DNA from: a virus
Length of the DNA stretch: 43,624 bases
Virus record (IMG/VR): IMGVR_UViG_3300044814_000055
Location: 1 to 43,624 of that record
Reading direction: 5' to 3' (one strand)
The position numbers and the translations under genes were made by a program. The notes below the pieces were generated by a model. The model was not told the origin of the DNA, made no database searches, and saw nothing but the letters and a program-made list of their open reading frames with translations. Numbering within the stretch: the stretch's first letter is position 1; each line of letters starts with the position of its first letter. Below are positions 16,361 through 25,233 of the stretch, piece after piece.

Positions 16361-17572
16361 GTGGCGAGCAGCCTTCCGAATCCGCCGGCCGACGCGGCCA
16401 CGCTCATGCAGCCCATCTCGGGCGCTGTGGTGCTCTCGGCCGTCGTCAGCGCGCTCGTCTCGGTCGGCGTGAGAGCGGACCTATGGCCGAAAGAGGGCGT
16501 GCTTCTCGCGTGCATGACCCAGCTCTGCGACGCGGTCTCGGACTTTATCGACGATCGGATCGCGGCGACGAAAGCCGGATGGCTGCCGACGTCGTTCGGC
16601 GCGTGGCTCACCTGGCTCGCTCTCTACATGTACGGCGCCGTTCGCACGAGCGCGACCTTCGCCAGCGGACAATTGACGCTCACCAACGGCGGAGGAGGTC
16701 TCTTCAACTTCGCGCCATTCACAGTGACGCTTCAGAATCCGACGACGAAAAAGACGTACACGAACGTCGACCCGATCGCGCTCGCCCCAGGGCCCGGCAC
16801 CTCGCAGAGCATTGCGATTCAGGCCAACGAACTCGGCAGCGCGAGCAATTCCGCTCCGGGGCAGATCAGCGGGATCGTCTCGACGATGCTCAACGTCACG
16901 TGCAGCAACGCGGCGCCCGTGCTCGGGATCGACCAGCAAAGCGACCCGTCGCTACAGCTTCTTTGCTGGAACGCGATCGCGGCCAATAGCGCATACGGTC
17001 CTCGGCAGTCGTTTGCTTATGCGATTCAGACCGCGATCAATCCGCTTTCCAGCTCGCCCGTGAACATCAATCGCTGGCTGGTCAGCCAGAGCTCTCACAC
17101 GGGGTACGTCACGGTGCTGGTCGCAAGTCCGCAAGGCGCGGCCGACCCGAACGACGTCGCGGGCGTGGGCCTGAACGTCGAGGCGATCGCGCGGCCCATG
17201 TGCGTTGGCCACGCCGAACAGAGCGCCGTCCCGGTGCCGTACACGCAAGCGATCAACGTGTACGTGACGGCGACTCCGGGTCTTTCGCAGGCCGCGGTCA
17301 CGGCGGCCATGAATACGGCGCTCAACGGGTTTTTTCAGTCGTATCCCATCCAAGGAAAGACCGGCGCGAGCGGGTTTCAGGGAGTCTTCGCCTCTGCGAT
17401 CGAGGGCGCGATCGCGTCCGCGTGGCCCCCTCGCCCCCTCGATCCGACGATCCCTTGGCAGTCGGCCGTCTTCGATATCGAGCTCGCCGCCGGCGGGGAC
17501 CTGCCCGATCTGGCGCTCGGCCTGGGCCAGGTCGCAACGAACGGGATCACCATCAACGTGATCCTGGTCTAA
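16361..17572 (+). CDS. baseplate J-like protein (Mu gp47-like)
   Basis: 403 aa with a GTG start. It has the gpJ/gp47 layout: a helical N-terminal domain (WLTWLALYMYGAVRTSATFA), a beta-rich domain with ANELGSASNSAPGQISGI, then LNVTCSNAAPVLGIDQQSD and the C-terminal helix-strand pairs (VNVYVTATPGL-like, LSQAAVTAAMNTALNGFF). The SxSNxAPGxI motif is highly characteristic. It forms the baseplate wedge periphery. Confidence 0.85.
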   Translation: MASSLPNPPADAATLMQPISGAVVLSAVVSALVSVGVRADLWPKEGVLLACMTQLCDAVSDFIDDRIAATKAGWLPTSFGAWLTWLALYMYGAVRTSATFASGQLTLTNGGGGLFNFAPFTVTLQNPTTKKTYTNVDPIALAPGPGTSQSIAIQANELGSASNSAPGQISGIVSTMLNVTCSNAAPVLGIDQQSDPSLQLLCWNAIAANSAYGPRQSFAYAIQTAINPLSSSPVNINRWLVSQSSHTGYVTVLVASPQGAADPNDVAGVGLNVEAIARPMCVGHAEQSAVPVPYTQAINVYVTATPGLSQAAVTAAMNTALNGFFQSYPIQGKTGASGFQGVFASAIEGAIASAWPPRPLDPTIPWQSAVFDIELAAGGDLPDLALGLGQVATNGITINVILV

Positions 17573-17579
17573 GCGGACG

Positions 17580-18959
17580 ATGCCCATCATCTCGCCCCTC
17601 ACCGGCTGGAGGACGCTCCTTCAGACGATGGTCACGATCTGGCAGCAACGCCGCCCCGGCCTCGAAGTCGGCTGGAAGTGGCTCTGGTGCCAAGTCCTGA
17701 TGCTCGACGTCGAGATCGAGAACATGTTTCAAAGCGTCAACGCATGGGGGCCGGGCTCGCCGAACGCGACGCCGACGGCGCTGCCGCTTATCGCGCAGTC
17801 CCGCGGGCTCATTCGCGGGATCGCCGAGACGGACGCGCACCATGCGTCGCGGCTCGTGCAGTGGCGAGCCATCACAAAGCAAACAGGAAAAAGCGCACGG
17901 CTCGCGCTCGAGATTCAAAACTATCTCGGTAACAGCCCCGTCGTGCGCGTCATCGAACGCATCGCGGCCGATGGCACCGAGTTCTTTCCGGGCGCATCGG
18001 GCAAGCAGTGGCTGCTCCCGTCGACCGGCACGATCAGCACGACGACGCGAAGCTGCGCGCTCTTGGCCAGTACCGCCGTCACCGTCTTCGGTGACCCGGC
18101 CGTGCTCTATCAGGTGCAAATCAGGTTCCGCGGCGTCGTCGAAGAGAAGAGCTACACGGGAGGAACGCCCGTCGGGGGCACGCGCTTTCTCATCGGCGGC
18201 GCCCCCGTCCTCGACACGTACAACGTGTATTCGCTGCAAGTCTCGAATCCGCCAGCGACGTACTACCTGAACAACGGCGCCTCGGGGCAGACCCGGTGCT
18301 ACGGCATCGACTACACGGTCACCGTGCCGATGTACGGCGGCTCGACGCTGACCCTGAACGTCGACTCGCGCGATTCAATCGAGATCTCCAACAATCAGGA
18401 CGGTAGCGGAGGAAGCCCGTACAGCGTGCCGGGCCTGACGATCCCGCAGCAGCCCATCGACGGGCAATTCGTGCAAATGGACGTGCTCTCGGCGACGGCC
18501 AACCCGCAGGCGCGCTACGTCACCGCGAATGCCGACGGGTCGATCGCGATCAAGGTCGCCGCGTGGGACTGGGACTCCGTCTCCGGCTGGACCGACGACG
18601 GCACGATCGGCACCTCGACCGGAGCGACGACGGTGGGTTGGTGGAGCGACTTTTGGATCGTCGTCTACACGCCCGCGTGGTCGATTCAGGGATCTATCGC
18701 GCCGCTTATCGGTCAACGCGTGCCCGGCGTGCACCATGACGCGATCTTGCGGCTCTGCGGGCAGTGGAAGGGCGCGCATTGCTTCTGCCGCGCCATCATC
18801 TGGAGCTACAACGCGGCGCTCTTCGACCCCGCAAATCCGGGCCTCGCTGGCAACCCGGACGGGAAATGGGGAAACTGGTCGAAGGACGACGGGAGTGGGA
18901 ATCAGATCCCCAGTCGCAACATAGTGGACGCGCGCTACTGGATCCCCCCCCAAGGTTGA
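17580..18959 (+). CDS. tail protein I-like with large C-terminal extension
   Basis: 459 aa. It follows the J-like gene, the place of tail protein I/Mu gp48. The N-terminal 130 residues are helical (LQTMVTIWQQRRPGLEVGW; RLVQWRAITKQTGKSARLAL), consistent with an adaptor that joins fibres to the baseplate. The remaining about 300 residues are beta-rich (WDWDSVSGWTDDGTIG; SDFWIVVYTPAW) and end ARYWIPPQG, probably a host-contact or fibre-binding domain. Functional naming is by position. Confidence 0.65.
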   Translation: MPIISPLTGWRTLLQTMVTIWQQRRPGLEVGWKWLWCQVLMLDVEIENMFQSVNAWGPGSPNATPTALPLIAQSRGLIRGIAETDAHHASRLVQWRAITKQTGKSARLALEIQNYLGNSPVVRVIERIAADGTEFFPGASGKQWLLPSTGTISTTTRSCALLASTAVTVFGDPAVLYQVQIRFRGVVEEKSYTGGTPVGGTRFLIGGAPVLDTYNVYSLQVSNPPATYYLNNGASGQTRCYGIDYTVTVPMYGGSTLTLNVDSRDSIEISNNQDGSGGSPYSVPGLTIPQQPIDGQFVQMDVLSATANPQARYVTANADGSIAIKVAAWDWDSVSGWTDDGTIGTSTGATTVGWWSDFWIVVYTPAWSIQGSIAPLIGQRVPGVHHDAILRLCGQWKGAHCFCRAIIWSYNAALFDPANPGLAGNPDGKWGNWSKDDGSGNQIPSRNIVDARYWIPPQG

Positions 18960-18971
18960 GCCCACGCCCTT

Positions 18972-19982
18972 ATGCACCAATACGCTGGATCATCGGCCGC
19001 ATGGATCGCGAACGTCGGGCTCGTTGACGATTCGGACCTCAACCCCGCCGTTGCTTCAGTCCTAAACGTCGCGTGTACGAATCTCGCCGATCGAACGAGC
19101 TACCTCAACGCGAAGGCTCTGCTGAAGACGGGCGGGGTCATGACCGGCGGGCTCGAGCTCGGCGCGGGCGGCTTCATCACGGTTGACGTCGGATCCACGA
19201 TCAACCTCGGCTCGATCGTCTTCAGCGTGCTTGCCGGCAACTTCGGCAAGATCGATATGCAGAGCGGCTCCGATCTAACGGTCGACGCCGGCGCCCTCAT
19301 CGACGTGCTCAGCGGGGGACTGATCCAGCTCGACACGGGAGCGATTCTCGCGGCCAACGGCGTCAGCACGATCCGCCTCAACACAGCAGCCGCCCTGCGC
19401 TCGATTGTGCCTGGAGGTATTCAGCTCGCCGGCGGCTCGGGCGACTGGCCAACATGCAATCCGGCCAGAAATCGATCGTGGATGGTCAACGCCGCTCTCG
19501 GAAACGAATCTTTTGCCGCCGGCTGGGCGGTCGGCACTCCTACCCTGATCCTCGGGGCGACCGCCCCTTCCTCGAGCACGCAAATCCTCATCATCCCCGC
19601 AACGCACAACGGGGCCACGCTTAGTTCTGTATCGTTTCGCTTCATCGTGGCCGGCACGCACGCCAACCCGCCCGCGACGATGCCTGCGTTCAATGTGCTC
19701 CGGCAGATCTTGACGCCCGGTGGTCTTTCGGTGGCACCAGACAGCCTCGGCGGCGGTACGCAGTCCCCGGCGACGCCAGCGACCGGCGCCCTTTGGGACG
19801 CAAGCCACTTCATTCAAGATTTCGACTACCTGTGCAGCGCCAACAACGTTATCGATAATAGCCAGTATTTTTACTATGTGACGATCAACGAAGAAACGGG
19901 CGCCAACGCGCTTGGCGGAAACAAGTATTTCAACGCCATCATTTGCAACTACACCGGCATCAATGACATGCGGTTCCCATGA
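18972..19982 (+). CDS. putative tail fibre protein
   Basis: 336 aa. Residues about 60-150 have regularly spaced hydrophobic repeats with GSxLxVDAGAxIDVLSGGxIQLDTGA, a right-handed beta-helix-like fibre shaft. The C-terminal half is Ser/Thr/Gly-rich beta structure ending in TGINDMRFP. It follows the I-like protein, the standard fibre position, and overlaps the next gene as ATGA. Confidence 0.7.
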   Translation: MHQYAGSSAAWIANVGLVDDSDLNPAVASVLNVACTNLADRTSYLNAKALLKTGGVMTGGLELGAGGFITVDVGSTINLGSIVFSVLAGNFGKIDMQSGSDLTVDAGALIDVLSGGLIQLDTGAILAANGVSTIRLNTAAALRSIVPGGIQLAGGSGDWPTCNPARNRSWMVNAALGNESFAAGWAVGTPTLILGATAPSSSTQILIIPATHNGATLSSVSFRFIVAGTHANPPATMPAFNVLRQILTPGGLSVAPDSLGGGTQSPATPATGALWDASHFIQDFDYLCSANNVIDNSQYFYYVTINEETGANALGGNKYFNAIICNYTGINDMRFP

Positions 19983-20866
19983 GCAGCCAGATCCCCACGG
20001 GTCTCGAGGCGTTCTTTCAGATGCAGCTGAAAGACGATCTCGGCAACGTCGTGCCTAAGCACGCAACGACGCAGATTCGACGCGCCACCATCACCGAGGA
20101 CGTCACCAACAATCAGAACATCGTCGACGTCGGACCGTGGACGGCGCTTTGCGACATCGACTTCACGGCGCTCGCGGCGCAGAGCTTCAGCGCGGACGGC
20201 CCCTACACGATCGGCCCCTACGTCTGGACGAAGGGAAACAGCGCCAACGAAGCGACGCACGCTAGCCTTTCGACGGGCTCGGGGATCCAGTTTCAGCCAG
20301 CGAGCGGCACGGACTACAACGGCGCGACCCGGACCCTTCCCTATCTCTGGCTGCCCCTCCCGTCGCTCTTCGGCACGCGCCCTTACGACTGGTCGACACG
20401 TGTTCGGATCTTCTCGTCGTTCGGAACGGACAACCCGACCACCAATTACGACAACGAAGTGCTAGGGATTGATTCGAACAGCCCCGCCTACGGGCTACTT
20501 TATAAGCGCGGGTTCGGAACCGGGGGCCAGGGCACGTCGTACTTTTGGCAGGTCGCGAACGCCAACGCGTCGGGCTTCCAGAATGACGGCTTCACGCTGG
20601 GCGCGGCAAATCGCACCGTATGCGTCGAATTCGAGTCGCTCTACGCCGATCGCATTCGCGGCTTCACCGGCGCGGGCGTTGCGGCGGGCGCTGCCATGCC
20701 CGGACAAGGCTCGATGGTGCCGCGCTTGCAGGCTCGATACCTGCAAAACGCGGAGACGGCGGGCGTTTTGCCCGCTCAGCTCGGGATCTTCATTGGCGCG
20801 CAGCGGGCGGGCAGCGGCACGGCGTTCTCCACGTTCTTTCAACGTTTGCGCGTGGAGTACGGATGA
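19979..20866 (+). CDS. tail fibre-associated protein, lectin-like beta sandwich
   Basis: 295 aa. The sequence is aromatic- and beta-rich (DWSTRVRIFSSFGT, YGLLYKRGFGTGGQGTSYFW, TVCVEFESLYADRIRGF), resembling concanavalin-type jelly-roll domains used for glycan binding, though I see no catalytic pair. Coupled to the fibre gene by ATGA and to the next gene by ATGA. A host-recognition role is inferred. Confidence 0.55.
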   Translation: MSSQIPTGLEAFFQMQLKDDLGNVVPKHATTQIRRATITEDVTNNQNIVDVGPWTALCDIDFTALAAQSFSADGPYTIGPYVWTKGNSANEATHASLSTGSGIQFQPASGTDYNGATRTLPYLWLPLPSLFGTRPYDWSTRVRIFSSFGTDNPTTNYDNEVLGIDSNSPAYGLLYKRGFGTGGQGTSYFWQVANANASGFQNDGFTLGAANRTVCVEFESLYADRIRGFTGAGVAAGAAMPGQGSMVPRLQARYLQNAETAGVLPAQLGIFIGAQRAGSGTAFSTFFQRLRVEYG

Positions 20867-21384
20867 GCCCTTCGCACGACACAGACCCGTCGCCAGCCCA
20901 TAACGGTGACGACGCCGACGACGAGGCCCGCGTCCGAAGCGCGAGGGAACTTCTCGTGCGCGTCGACGAGCGCTCACTTGCCACGCATCAGGCGGTGATT
21001 CACTTTCGGGCCGAGGTCGGGCGAGAGCTTCGATTCATCCGGGATCGCTTCGTGTCGATCGAGCGCAGCATCGACGATCTGGATCGCACGACTCGTGAGG
21101 CGGTCGGAAGCGTGCCCGAGATGGCCAGGCGTAGCGCCGACGAAAGCGGCGAGCACGTGCAGCAAGAGCTTCGAAACCTGCAAGAGAAGCTCGCCCAGAA
21201 GGAACGCGAAGAGCTCGAGGTGAAGCTCGCGGCCGCGCAAAAGCAGATCGAAGCGGAGCGCCAGGCGGCCGAGGACGAGCGCAAGGAAACGCGCAAACGG
21301 TGGCGAAATCTCGGCTGGAAGGTGTTCGAGTGGGCGCTGATTGGAGCGCTCGCCTTCACCGCCAGTCACATGGTGTGGCACTGA
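20863..21384 (+). CDS. coiled-coil protein with C-terminal membrane anchor
   Basis: 173 aa from ATG 20863, chosen because it overlaps the upstream stop. An acidic N-terminus is followed by a long coiled coil (about residues 30-145, rich in Glu/Lys/Arg/Gln) and one C-terminal hydrophobic segment (VFEWALIGALAFTASHMVW). The shape recalls XhlA/haemolysin-like or spanin-type lysis helpers, and it precedes the lysin gene. Exact role unknown. Confidence 0.65.
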   Translation: MSPSHDTDPSPAHNGDDADDEARVRSARELLVRVDERSLATHQAVIHFRAEVGRELRFIRDRFVSIERSIDDLDRTTREAVGSVPEMARRSADESGEHVQQELRNLQEKLAQKEREELEVKLAAAQKQIEAERQAAEDERKETRKRWRNLGWKVFEWALIGALAFTASHMVWH

Positions 21385-21423
21385 CTTTGGGGCCGCGCTC
21401 CGGGCGGAGCATCTTGCCTGCCC

Positions 21424-22095
21424 ATGAGCGCAGCGATTGACCTTCCCGACTGTTGGGGCGTGGATACTTCCTGCAAGATCACCCCCGAGATCGCGAAGAA
21501 GCTCGCCGCGTCGAAGATCCCCCACGACGGCGTCGAGCACGCGATTGAATTCGTGTGGCGCTATGTGCACTTTGGGCCGGCCCTCGGCGGGGACGTCGAC
21601 GCCGACGAGGTGAAGCGGCTCGAGGACGAGGGACTTGCTCTTCTCGTCGTGCAGCACTGCCGATACTTTCCGTGGGCGGCGTCGGCCAAGCGCGGCGCGG
21701 AGGACGGCAAGCACGCCGTCGAGAATGCGATGGCGGCCGGCTACCTCGAGGGATGCAGTCTCGCGATTGACCTCGAGGGCGTTTCGAATCCCGGGCAGGC
21801 GGCGATCGACCACGCGAACGCATGGGCCGAAGTCGTCGAAGCCGGCGGGTACTCCCCGACCGACTACATCGGCTTTGACTCGGGCATGACCGCCGACGAG
21901 CACTTCGCCCTCCCGAAGATGCATCGCTACTTCGGGGCGGCCGGCGCGTGGAACGTGAGCAAGCGCGGGCTGTGTTGCCGCCAGTACCCGACGACGACGA
22001 TCGCGGGCATCCCCTGCGACCCGGACCACGCCTATCCCGACGCCTTCGGGGGGACGCTTCGGGCCATGGTCGGGCTTTGCACGGCAAATGACTAA
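21424..22095 (+). CDS. DUF1906 glycoside-hydrolase-like endolysin
   Basis: 223 aa. Rv2525c/DUF1906-type TIM-barrel pattern: GVDTSCKITPEIAKKLAASK, FVWRYVHFGP, an LALLVVQHCRYFPW strand, LAIDLEGVSNPGQAAIDHAN with conserved acidic residues (D, E), and YIGFDSG. These proteins act on cell-wall carbohydrate and are used as phage lysins. No signal peptide is visible, so export would depend on a holin encoded nearby. It ends CCRQYPTTTIAGIPCDPDHA, suggesting the catalytic barrel closes with a Cys-stabilised segment. Confidence 0.75.
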   Translation: MSAAIDLPDCWGVDTSCKITPEIAKKLAASKIPHDGVEHAIEFVWRYVHFGPALGGDVDADEVKRLEDEGLALLVVQHCRYFPWAASAKRGAEDGKHAVENAMAAGYLEGCSLAIDLEGVSNPGQAAIDHANAWAEVVEAGGYSPTDYIGFDSGMTADEHFALPKMHRYFGAAGAWNVSKRGLCCRQYPTTTIAGIPCDPDHAYPDAFGGTLRAMVGLCTAND

Positions 22096-22155
22096 ATTGC
22101 CCTATTATTCGTGCGGCTTCGGCTTTATCCGTGCAGCCGCGTCATTGGGTGGCCA

Positions 22156-22512
22156 ATGAAGGCCAAGCCCAGGCGCCACGGCTGGATCCCGACACAGGAA
22201 ATGGTCCACGTCGAGCCTCCGTCATCGGCGCGCGTTGGCATGCAACTGGATCGCGGCATCCGAAACACGGTCGAGCGGTTGCGCAAGGCCGGCGTCGAGA
22301 CGTACGAATCATGTGAGGGCGGCTCTGGGCACGCTTACCCAGAGCCGACGATCGCCTTCCATGGCGGTCCAGGTGCCGGGTGGCAAGCGTTGTCGCTGTG
22401 TCTCGACTGGAAGCTACCTGTCTCAGAACTGCGCCGCGTCTGGGACGTGCTCGACAGAAACGACCCCACCGGCCCGCACTGGCATCTCGTCTTCAAGCGT
22501 CGCCCCGGCTAG
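22156..22512 (+). CDS. small conserved protein of unknown function
   Basis: 118 aa from ATG 22156. The core (VETYESCEGGSGHAYPEPTI, FHGGPGAG, LPVSELRRVWDVLD, PHWHLVFKRR) resembles a small conserved family of unknown role seen in phages and bacteria. Mixed alpha/beta, no membrane segment. It interrupts the lysis block; function cannot be given. Confidence 0.65.
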   Translation: MKAKPRRHGWIPTQEMVHVEPPSSARVGMQLDRGIRNTVERLRKAGVETYESCEGGSGHAYPEPTIAFHGGPGAGWQALSLCLDWKLPVSELRRVWDVLDRNDPTGPHWHLVFKRRPG

Positions 22513-22669
22513 CCGAGCTTGATGCACTCTTTGCACTTTACCTTGCCGCCCGGCCACGCGTTGCTAGCGTCCCATCGGCACGGTGTACCCCGGCCCCGTC
22601 GTCGGGGAAGCCGACCACGACCGCGCCTGACCTTGGGGCGGGGCAAGCCCCCGGGGCAGTCTCGGGCGC

Positions 22670-23188
22670 ATGAAGCTCCCCCACTGGCTCCAACTTGTTC
22701 TTGCCCTCGCCGTCGTAATCCTCGCCTGGGTCATGCAACAGGCGTCGAGCGGGGCGCTCGTGCTGCCCGCGGCAGTCATGTCTGCGTTGACGGTACTGAG
22801 CACCGTGCTTGGGCTCTTCACTCGGCCTGTGGGGCAGGTGGCGGTGCAGGACGGCAAGGTTTCGCTGTCTCGGCCGCCTCCCGGTCAACGTGGATGCGCC
22901 CCCGTGAGACTGGTCGCAGCTCTCGCCGTGGTGGGTCTTTTTGCGCTCGTCGTCGGCTGCCCCGCGCTCGTGCCCGTCGTCGGTCCCTCGATCGATACGG
23001 GCGTGTGTGCCGTCGAGGAAGCCCTGAAGGGCAAGACGCTTCTCGAGATCTGGAACGACTGCAAGGGAGACCTTGCGAAGATCATCGAGGCCCTTTTGAA
23101 CTCGACCGATCCCCAGGTGCGCGCATCGGCGGCCTTCCGTGACGCCGTCCGCGCGCGCGCGGCGCTTCAGGCCGACAAGTGTCAGTGA
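22670..23188 (+). CDS. membrane protein, holin candidate
   Basis: 172 aa. Two hydrophobic segments open the protein (residues about 6-25, LQLVLALAVVILAWVM; about 29-50, LVLPAAVMSALTVLSTVLGLF), followed by a third around 80-100 ending in a lipobox-like LVVGC. An in-frame GTG at 22904 could start a separate lipoprotein from the second half. Position after the lysin makes it a holin and/or spanin candidate. Its stop overlaps the protease start as GTGA. Confidence 0.6.
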   Translation: MKLPHWLQLVLALAVVILAWVMQQASSGALVLPAAVMSALTVLSTVLGLFTRPVGQVAVQDGKVSLSRPPPGQRGCAPVRLVAALAVVGLFALVVGCPALVPVVGPSIDTGVCAVEEALKGKTLLEIWNDCKGDLAKIIEALLNSTDPQVRASAAFRDAVRARAALQADKCQ

Positions 23189-24021
23189 CCCACGCGCGAG
23201 GGCTGTCGCGTCGCGACCCGTCGCACCGTCGCGTGCAGCGGGACGCGCGGACCCATCCACGCCTCGCGGCCTTCCTCGCCGCGTCGCTCCCCGAGAGCGC
23301 CAGTCTCGCGCTCTTCGAGCCTGAGCGCCTCGACCAGGGCCCTACGAGCTCGTGCACGGCGCACTCGCTCTCGGCGGCCATCTCGACGGCTTGCTCGTTC
23401 GCCGGGCGCCCCATCGGCGTGCCGAGTCAGCGCGAGCTCTACGCCGTGACGCGAGCGATCGAACGGGCTACCGAAGCGCGCAGCGACACGACGATTCTCC
23501 CAACGCTGTCGGACAACGGCGGCATGCTCGCCGATGCTGTCCAGGCGGCCACCCTGTGGGGCGTCTGCCCGATGCAGGGCCCGACGAGCGACGGGCGCAA
23601 TTCCGACGTCGAACCGTCTAACGTGAATCTCGAGCCGGACCTTCTCGCACTCGAGAAGGCCTCGACGACGATCGTCACTGGAACCCATCGCATCGACGAG
23701 ACCGCGAGCGACGTGGTCGATCAGGCGTGTGCGGCGATCGCGGCCGGCTTTCCGGTCTATGACGGCTTTTTCGTGGATTCCGCGTTCGAGCAGTGGACCC
23801 GCGGAAGCGCCCCGATCGCGGCCCCGAACCTGAACGACTCGAGCGGCGGCGGACACGCGGTCTACCTCTCGGGATACACGACGGTCGCAGGCTCGCGCGT
23901 CTTCACGCTGAGCAACAGTTGGGGCCGAGGGTGGGGCGACGACGGACGTTGCCTCGTCTCCGAAGCGTGGCTCCGGGCCTGTTGGGATCTCTATGTCATC
24001 GACGTGAAGGTGCTCCGATGA
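23185..24021 (+). CDS. papain-like (C1-type) cysteine protease
   Basis: About 278 aa from the GTG overlapping the upstream stop. The full C1 triad pattern is visible: Cys in DQGPTSSCTAHS (about residue 57, with the preceding Gln as oxyanion residue), His in GGGHAVYLSGY and Asn in LSNSWGRGWGDDGR. It lacks an obvious signal peptide and prodomain. Phage C1 proteases are unusual; it could act in host takeover, lysis or on a phage protein. Family assignment is strong, substrate unknown. Confidence 0.85.
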   Translation: MTHARGLSRRDPSHRRVQRDARTHPRLAAFLAASLPESASLALFEPERLDQGPTSSCTAHSLSAAISTACSFAGRPIGVPSQRELYAVTRAIERATEARSDTTILPTLSDNGGMLADAVQAATLWGVCPMQGPTSDGRNSDVEPSNVNLEPDLLALEKASTTIVTGTHRIDETASDVVDQACAAIAAGFPVYDGFFVDSAFEQWTRGSAPIAAPNLNDSSGGGHAVYLSGYTTVAGSRVFTLSNSWGRGWGDDGRCLVSEAWLRACWDLYVIDVKVLR

Positions 24022-24353
24022 AAGCCCTCGCGTTGTCCCTCTTGGCTCTCGTCGCCTGCCCGCCGATGCCCCCGAGCCCTCCGCCGGGCCCAGACGCCGA
24101 CGCCGCGCCCTCTCCCCTTCCGCCGGCCCCTCCCCCGGCGTCGGACGCGGCGCCGGCGACTTGTTCCGACGCATGCTCACGTATGGCCACGCTCGGGTGC
24201 CCTGGCGTCAATGCCCAGTGCCCGGCCACGGTCGCGAAGGTCGAGCGAGACCGCTTGATCCGCGCCTCCAGCGGAGCGCCCGTCACCTGCAAATGCCTTG
24301 CGGACGCCGTCGACCGCGCGGCCGTCGAGGCGTGCGGCATCGGTTGCCGATGA
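24018..24353 (+). CDS. small lipoprotein, Cys-rich
   Basis: 111 aa, ATGA overlap with the protease gene. A signal sequence ends in a lipobox (LLALVAC), then a Pro/Ala-rich linker, then a domain with seven cysteines (CSDACSRMATLGCPG..CPA..CKCL..CGIGC) that probably forms disulphides. It would be anchored in the outer or inner membrane. It might be a spanin partner or superinfection-exclusion lipoprotein; this is inference. Confidence 0.7.
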   Translation: MKALALSLLALVACPPMPPSPPPGPDADAAPSPLPPAPPPASDAAPATCSDACSRMATLGCPGVNAQCPATVAKVERDRLIRASSGAPVTCKCLADAVDRAAVEACGIGCR

Positions 24354-24360
24354 TCCCCGC

Positions 24361-24540
24361 ATGCCCAGAAAATCCGATCGGCCTGCGGAGGAGGCGCCGA
24401 CGTCTCCAGATCTGCCGACGGTGCGCTGCCCGCTCTGCCGCGGCGGCTCGACGCTCGCGCGCTGCCCGCTCTGCCGCGGCACGGGGATTGTGACGAAACG
24501 CACGCACGCCGCGTGGACTCGAAAGAAGGGGAGCCGATGA
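24361..24540 (+). CDS. small zinc-finger-like protein
   Basis: 59 aa. Two CPLCRG-type knuckles (CPLCRGGSTLARCPLCRGTG) resemble half of a DnaJ-type zinc domain, preceded by a charged Pro-rich N-terminus and followed by a basic tail. It is coupled to the next gene by ATGA. Likely nucleic-acid or protein binding; no specific role can be assigned. Confidence 0.65.
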   Translation: MPRKSDRPAEEAPTSPDLPTVRCPLCRGGSTLARCPLCRGTGIVTKRTHAAWTRKKGSR

Positions 24541-24686
24541 TCATCGTCCTGATTCTGGTCCTTATCCTCTGCTTCGGCGGCGGCTTCTGGGGTCAAGCGC
24601 AGTACGGCGCGGCCGGCTGGTCCCCCCTCGGGCTCGTGCTTCTCGTGCTCGTGGTCCTCTACCTCACGGGACACCTGCCCCGATGA
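24537..24686 (+). CDS. 49-aa DUF3309-like membrane protein
   Basis: The sequence is two hydrophobic helices (MIIVLILVLILCFGGGFW and LGLVLLVLVVLYLTG) joined by a short GAAGWSPLG loop, the layout of small DUF3309-type proteins. It is start/stop coupled on both sides (ATGA at 24537 and at 24683), next to a muralytic enzyme, so it is a reasonable pinholin or holin candidate. Confidence 0.65.
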   Translation: MIIVLILVLILCFGGGFWGQAQYGAAGWSPLGLVLLVLVVLYLTGHLPR

Positions 24687-25090
24687 CGTTTGCCTTCGTC
24701 CTCGCGCTCGTGATGGCCGTACAGACCGAGCCGCTCGACCAGCGCATGGCGCCGAGGGCGATCGCGCTCGAGATTAGCAAGGTCGCTCGCACGCCCATCG
24801 AGGCGGCCGTGCTCGTCGTCATGGCGTGGGAGGAGTCGCGCTTGATTCCGAATGCCATCGGCGACCACGGCCGGGCCCGATGCGCGTTCCAGCTCCAGCA
24901 CGCATCCGTCGACGTCCTCACCGACCTTCGCAAGTGCGTCGAGGTGGCGCACGATAGACTCGTCGCGAGCGCCGAAGCATGCCCCGATGCTCCTCTTGCC
25001 GTCTACGCGTCGGGGTCGTGCGGACTGGCGAGGAAGCTCAGCGCTCGGCGGATGGCTCTGGCCGAGAGGCTACTTCTTCTGGTCGAGTAA
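24683..25090 (+). CDS. lytic transglycosylase-like exported protein
   Basis: 135 aa with a short N-terminal signal (FAFVLALVMAV). The segment AWEESRLIPNAIGDHGRARCAFQL follows the SLT goose-lysozyme pattern (catalytic Glu in ES, then G..G..Q), though the rest of the domain is short. It would cleave peptidoglycan during entry or lysis. Its last 88 bases overlap the end of the convergent gene at 25003-25233. Confidence 0.65.
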   Translation: MTFAFVLALVMAVQTEPLDQRMAPRAIALEISKVARTPIEAAVLVVMAWEESRLIPNAIGDHGRARCAFQLQHASVDVLTDLRKCVEVAHDRLVASAEACPDAPLAVYASGSCGLARKLSARRMALAERLLLLVE

Positions 25091-25233
25091 GCGGCAATCA
25101 GTATCAGCCGGTCGACCACGGCGCTAAGGCTACCGCCAGGCCCCGCGAGAGCATCGAGGGCCTCGCGGGCCTCGTCGGATAGCACGAGCGAGATACGCTG
25201 GCGGATGCGGCGCGGCTCACGGCGGGTATCCAT
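25003..25233 (-). CDS. ribbon-helix-helix-like small DNA-binding protein
   Basis: 76 aa, ATG directly abutting the stop of the upstream gene. RQRISLVLSDEAREALDALA followed by GSLSAVVDRLILIAAYS looks like an RHH/Arc-type repressor (a beta strand then two helices), with an Arg-rich tail. It is the last gene of the leftward operon from the promoter at 26131-26159 and could be the factor that binds the palindrome there. It overlaps the convergent lytic transglycosylase gene. Confidence 0.55.
   Translation of the reverse strand: MDTRREPRRIRQRISLVLSDEAREALDALAGPGGSLSAVVDRLILIAAYSTRRSSLSARAIRRALSFLASPHDPDA

Noticed and set aside
18741-18752. 12-base match to spacer 26394-26430
   Set aside because: Too short and without flanking similarity; expected by chance in a GC-rich genome.
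22585-22612. Hairpin CCCCG-TCGT-CGGGG in the gap before the holin candidate
   Set aside because: It has no following T-tract, so I do not call it an intrinsic terminator; the 157-bp gap otherwise holds nothing I can support.
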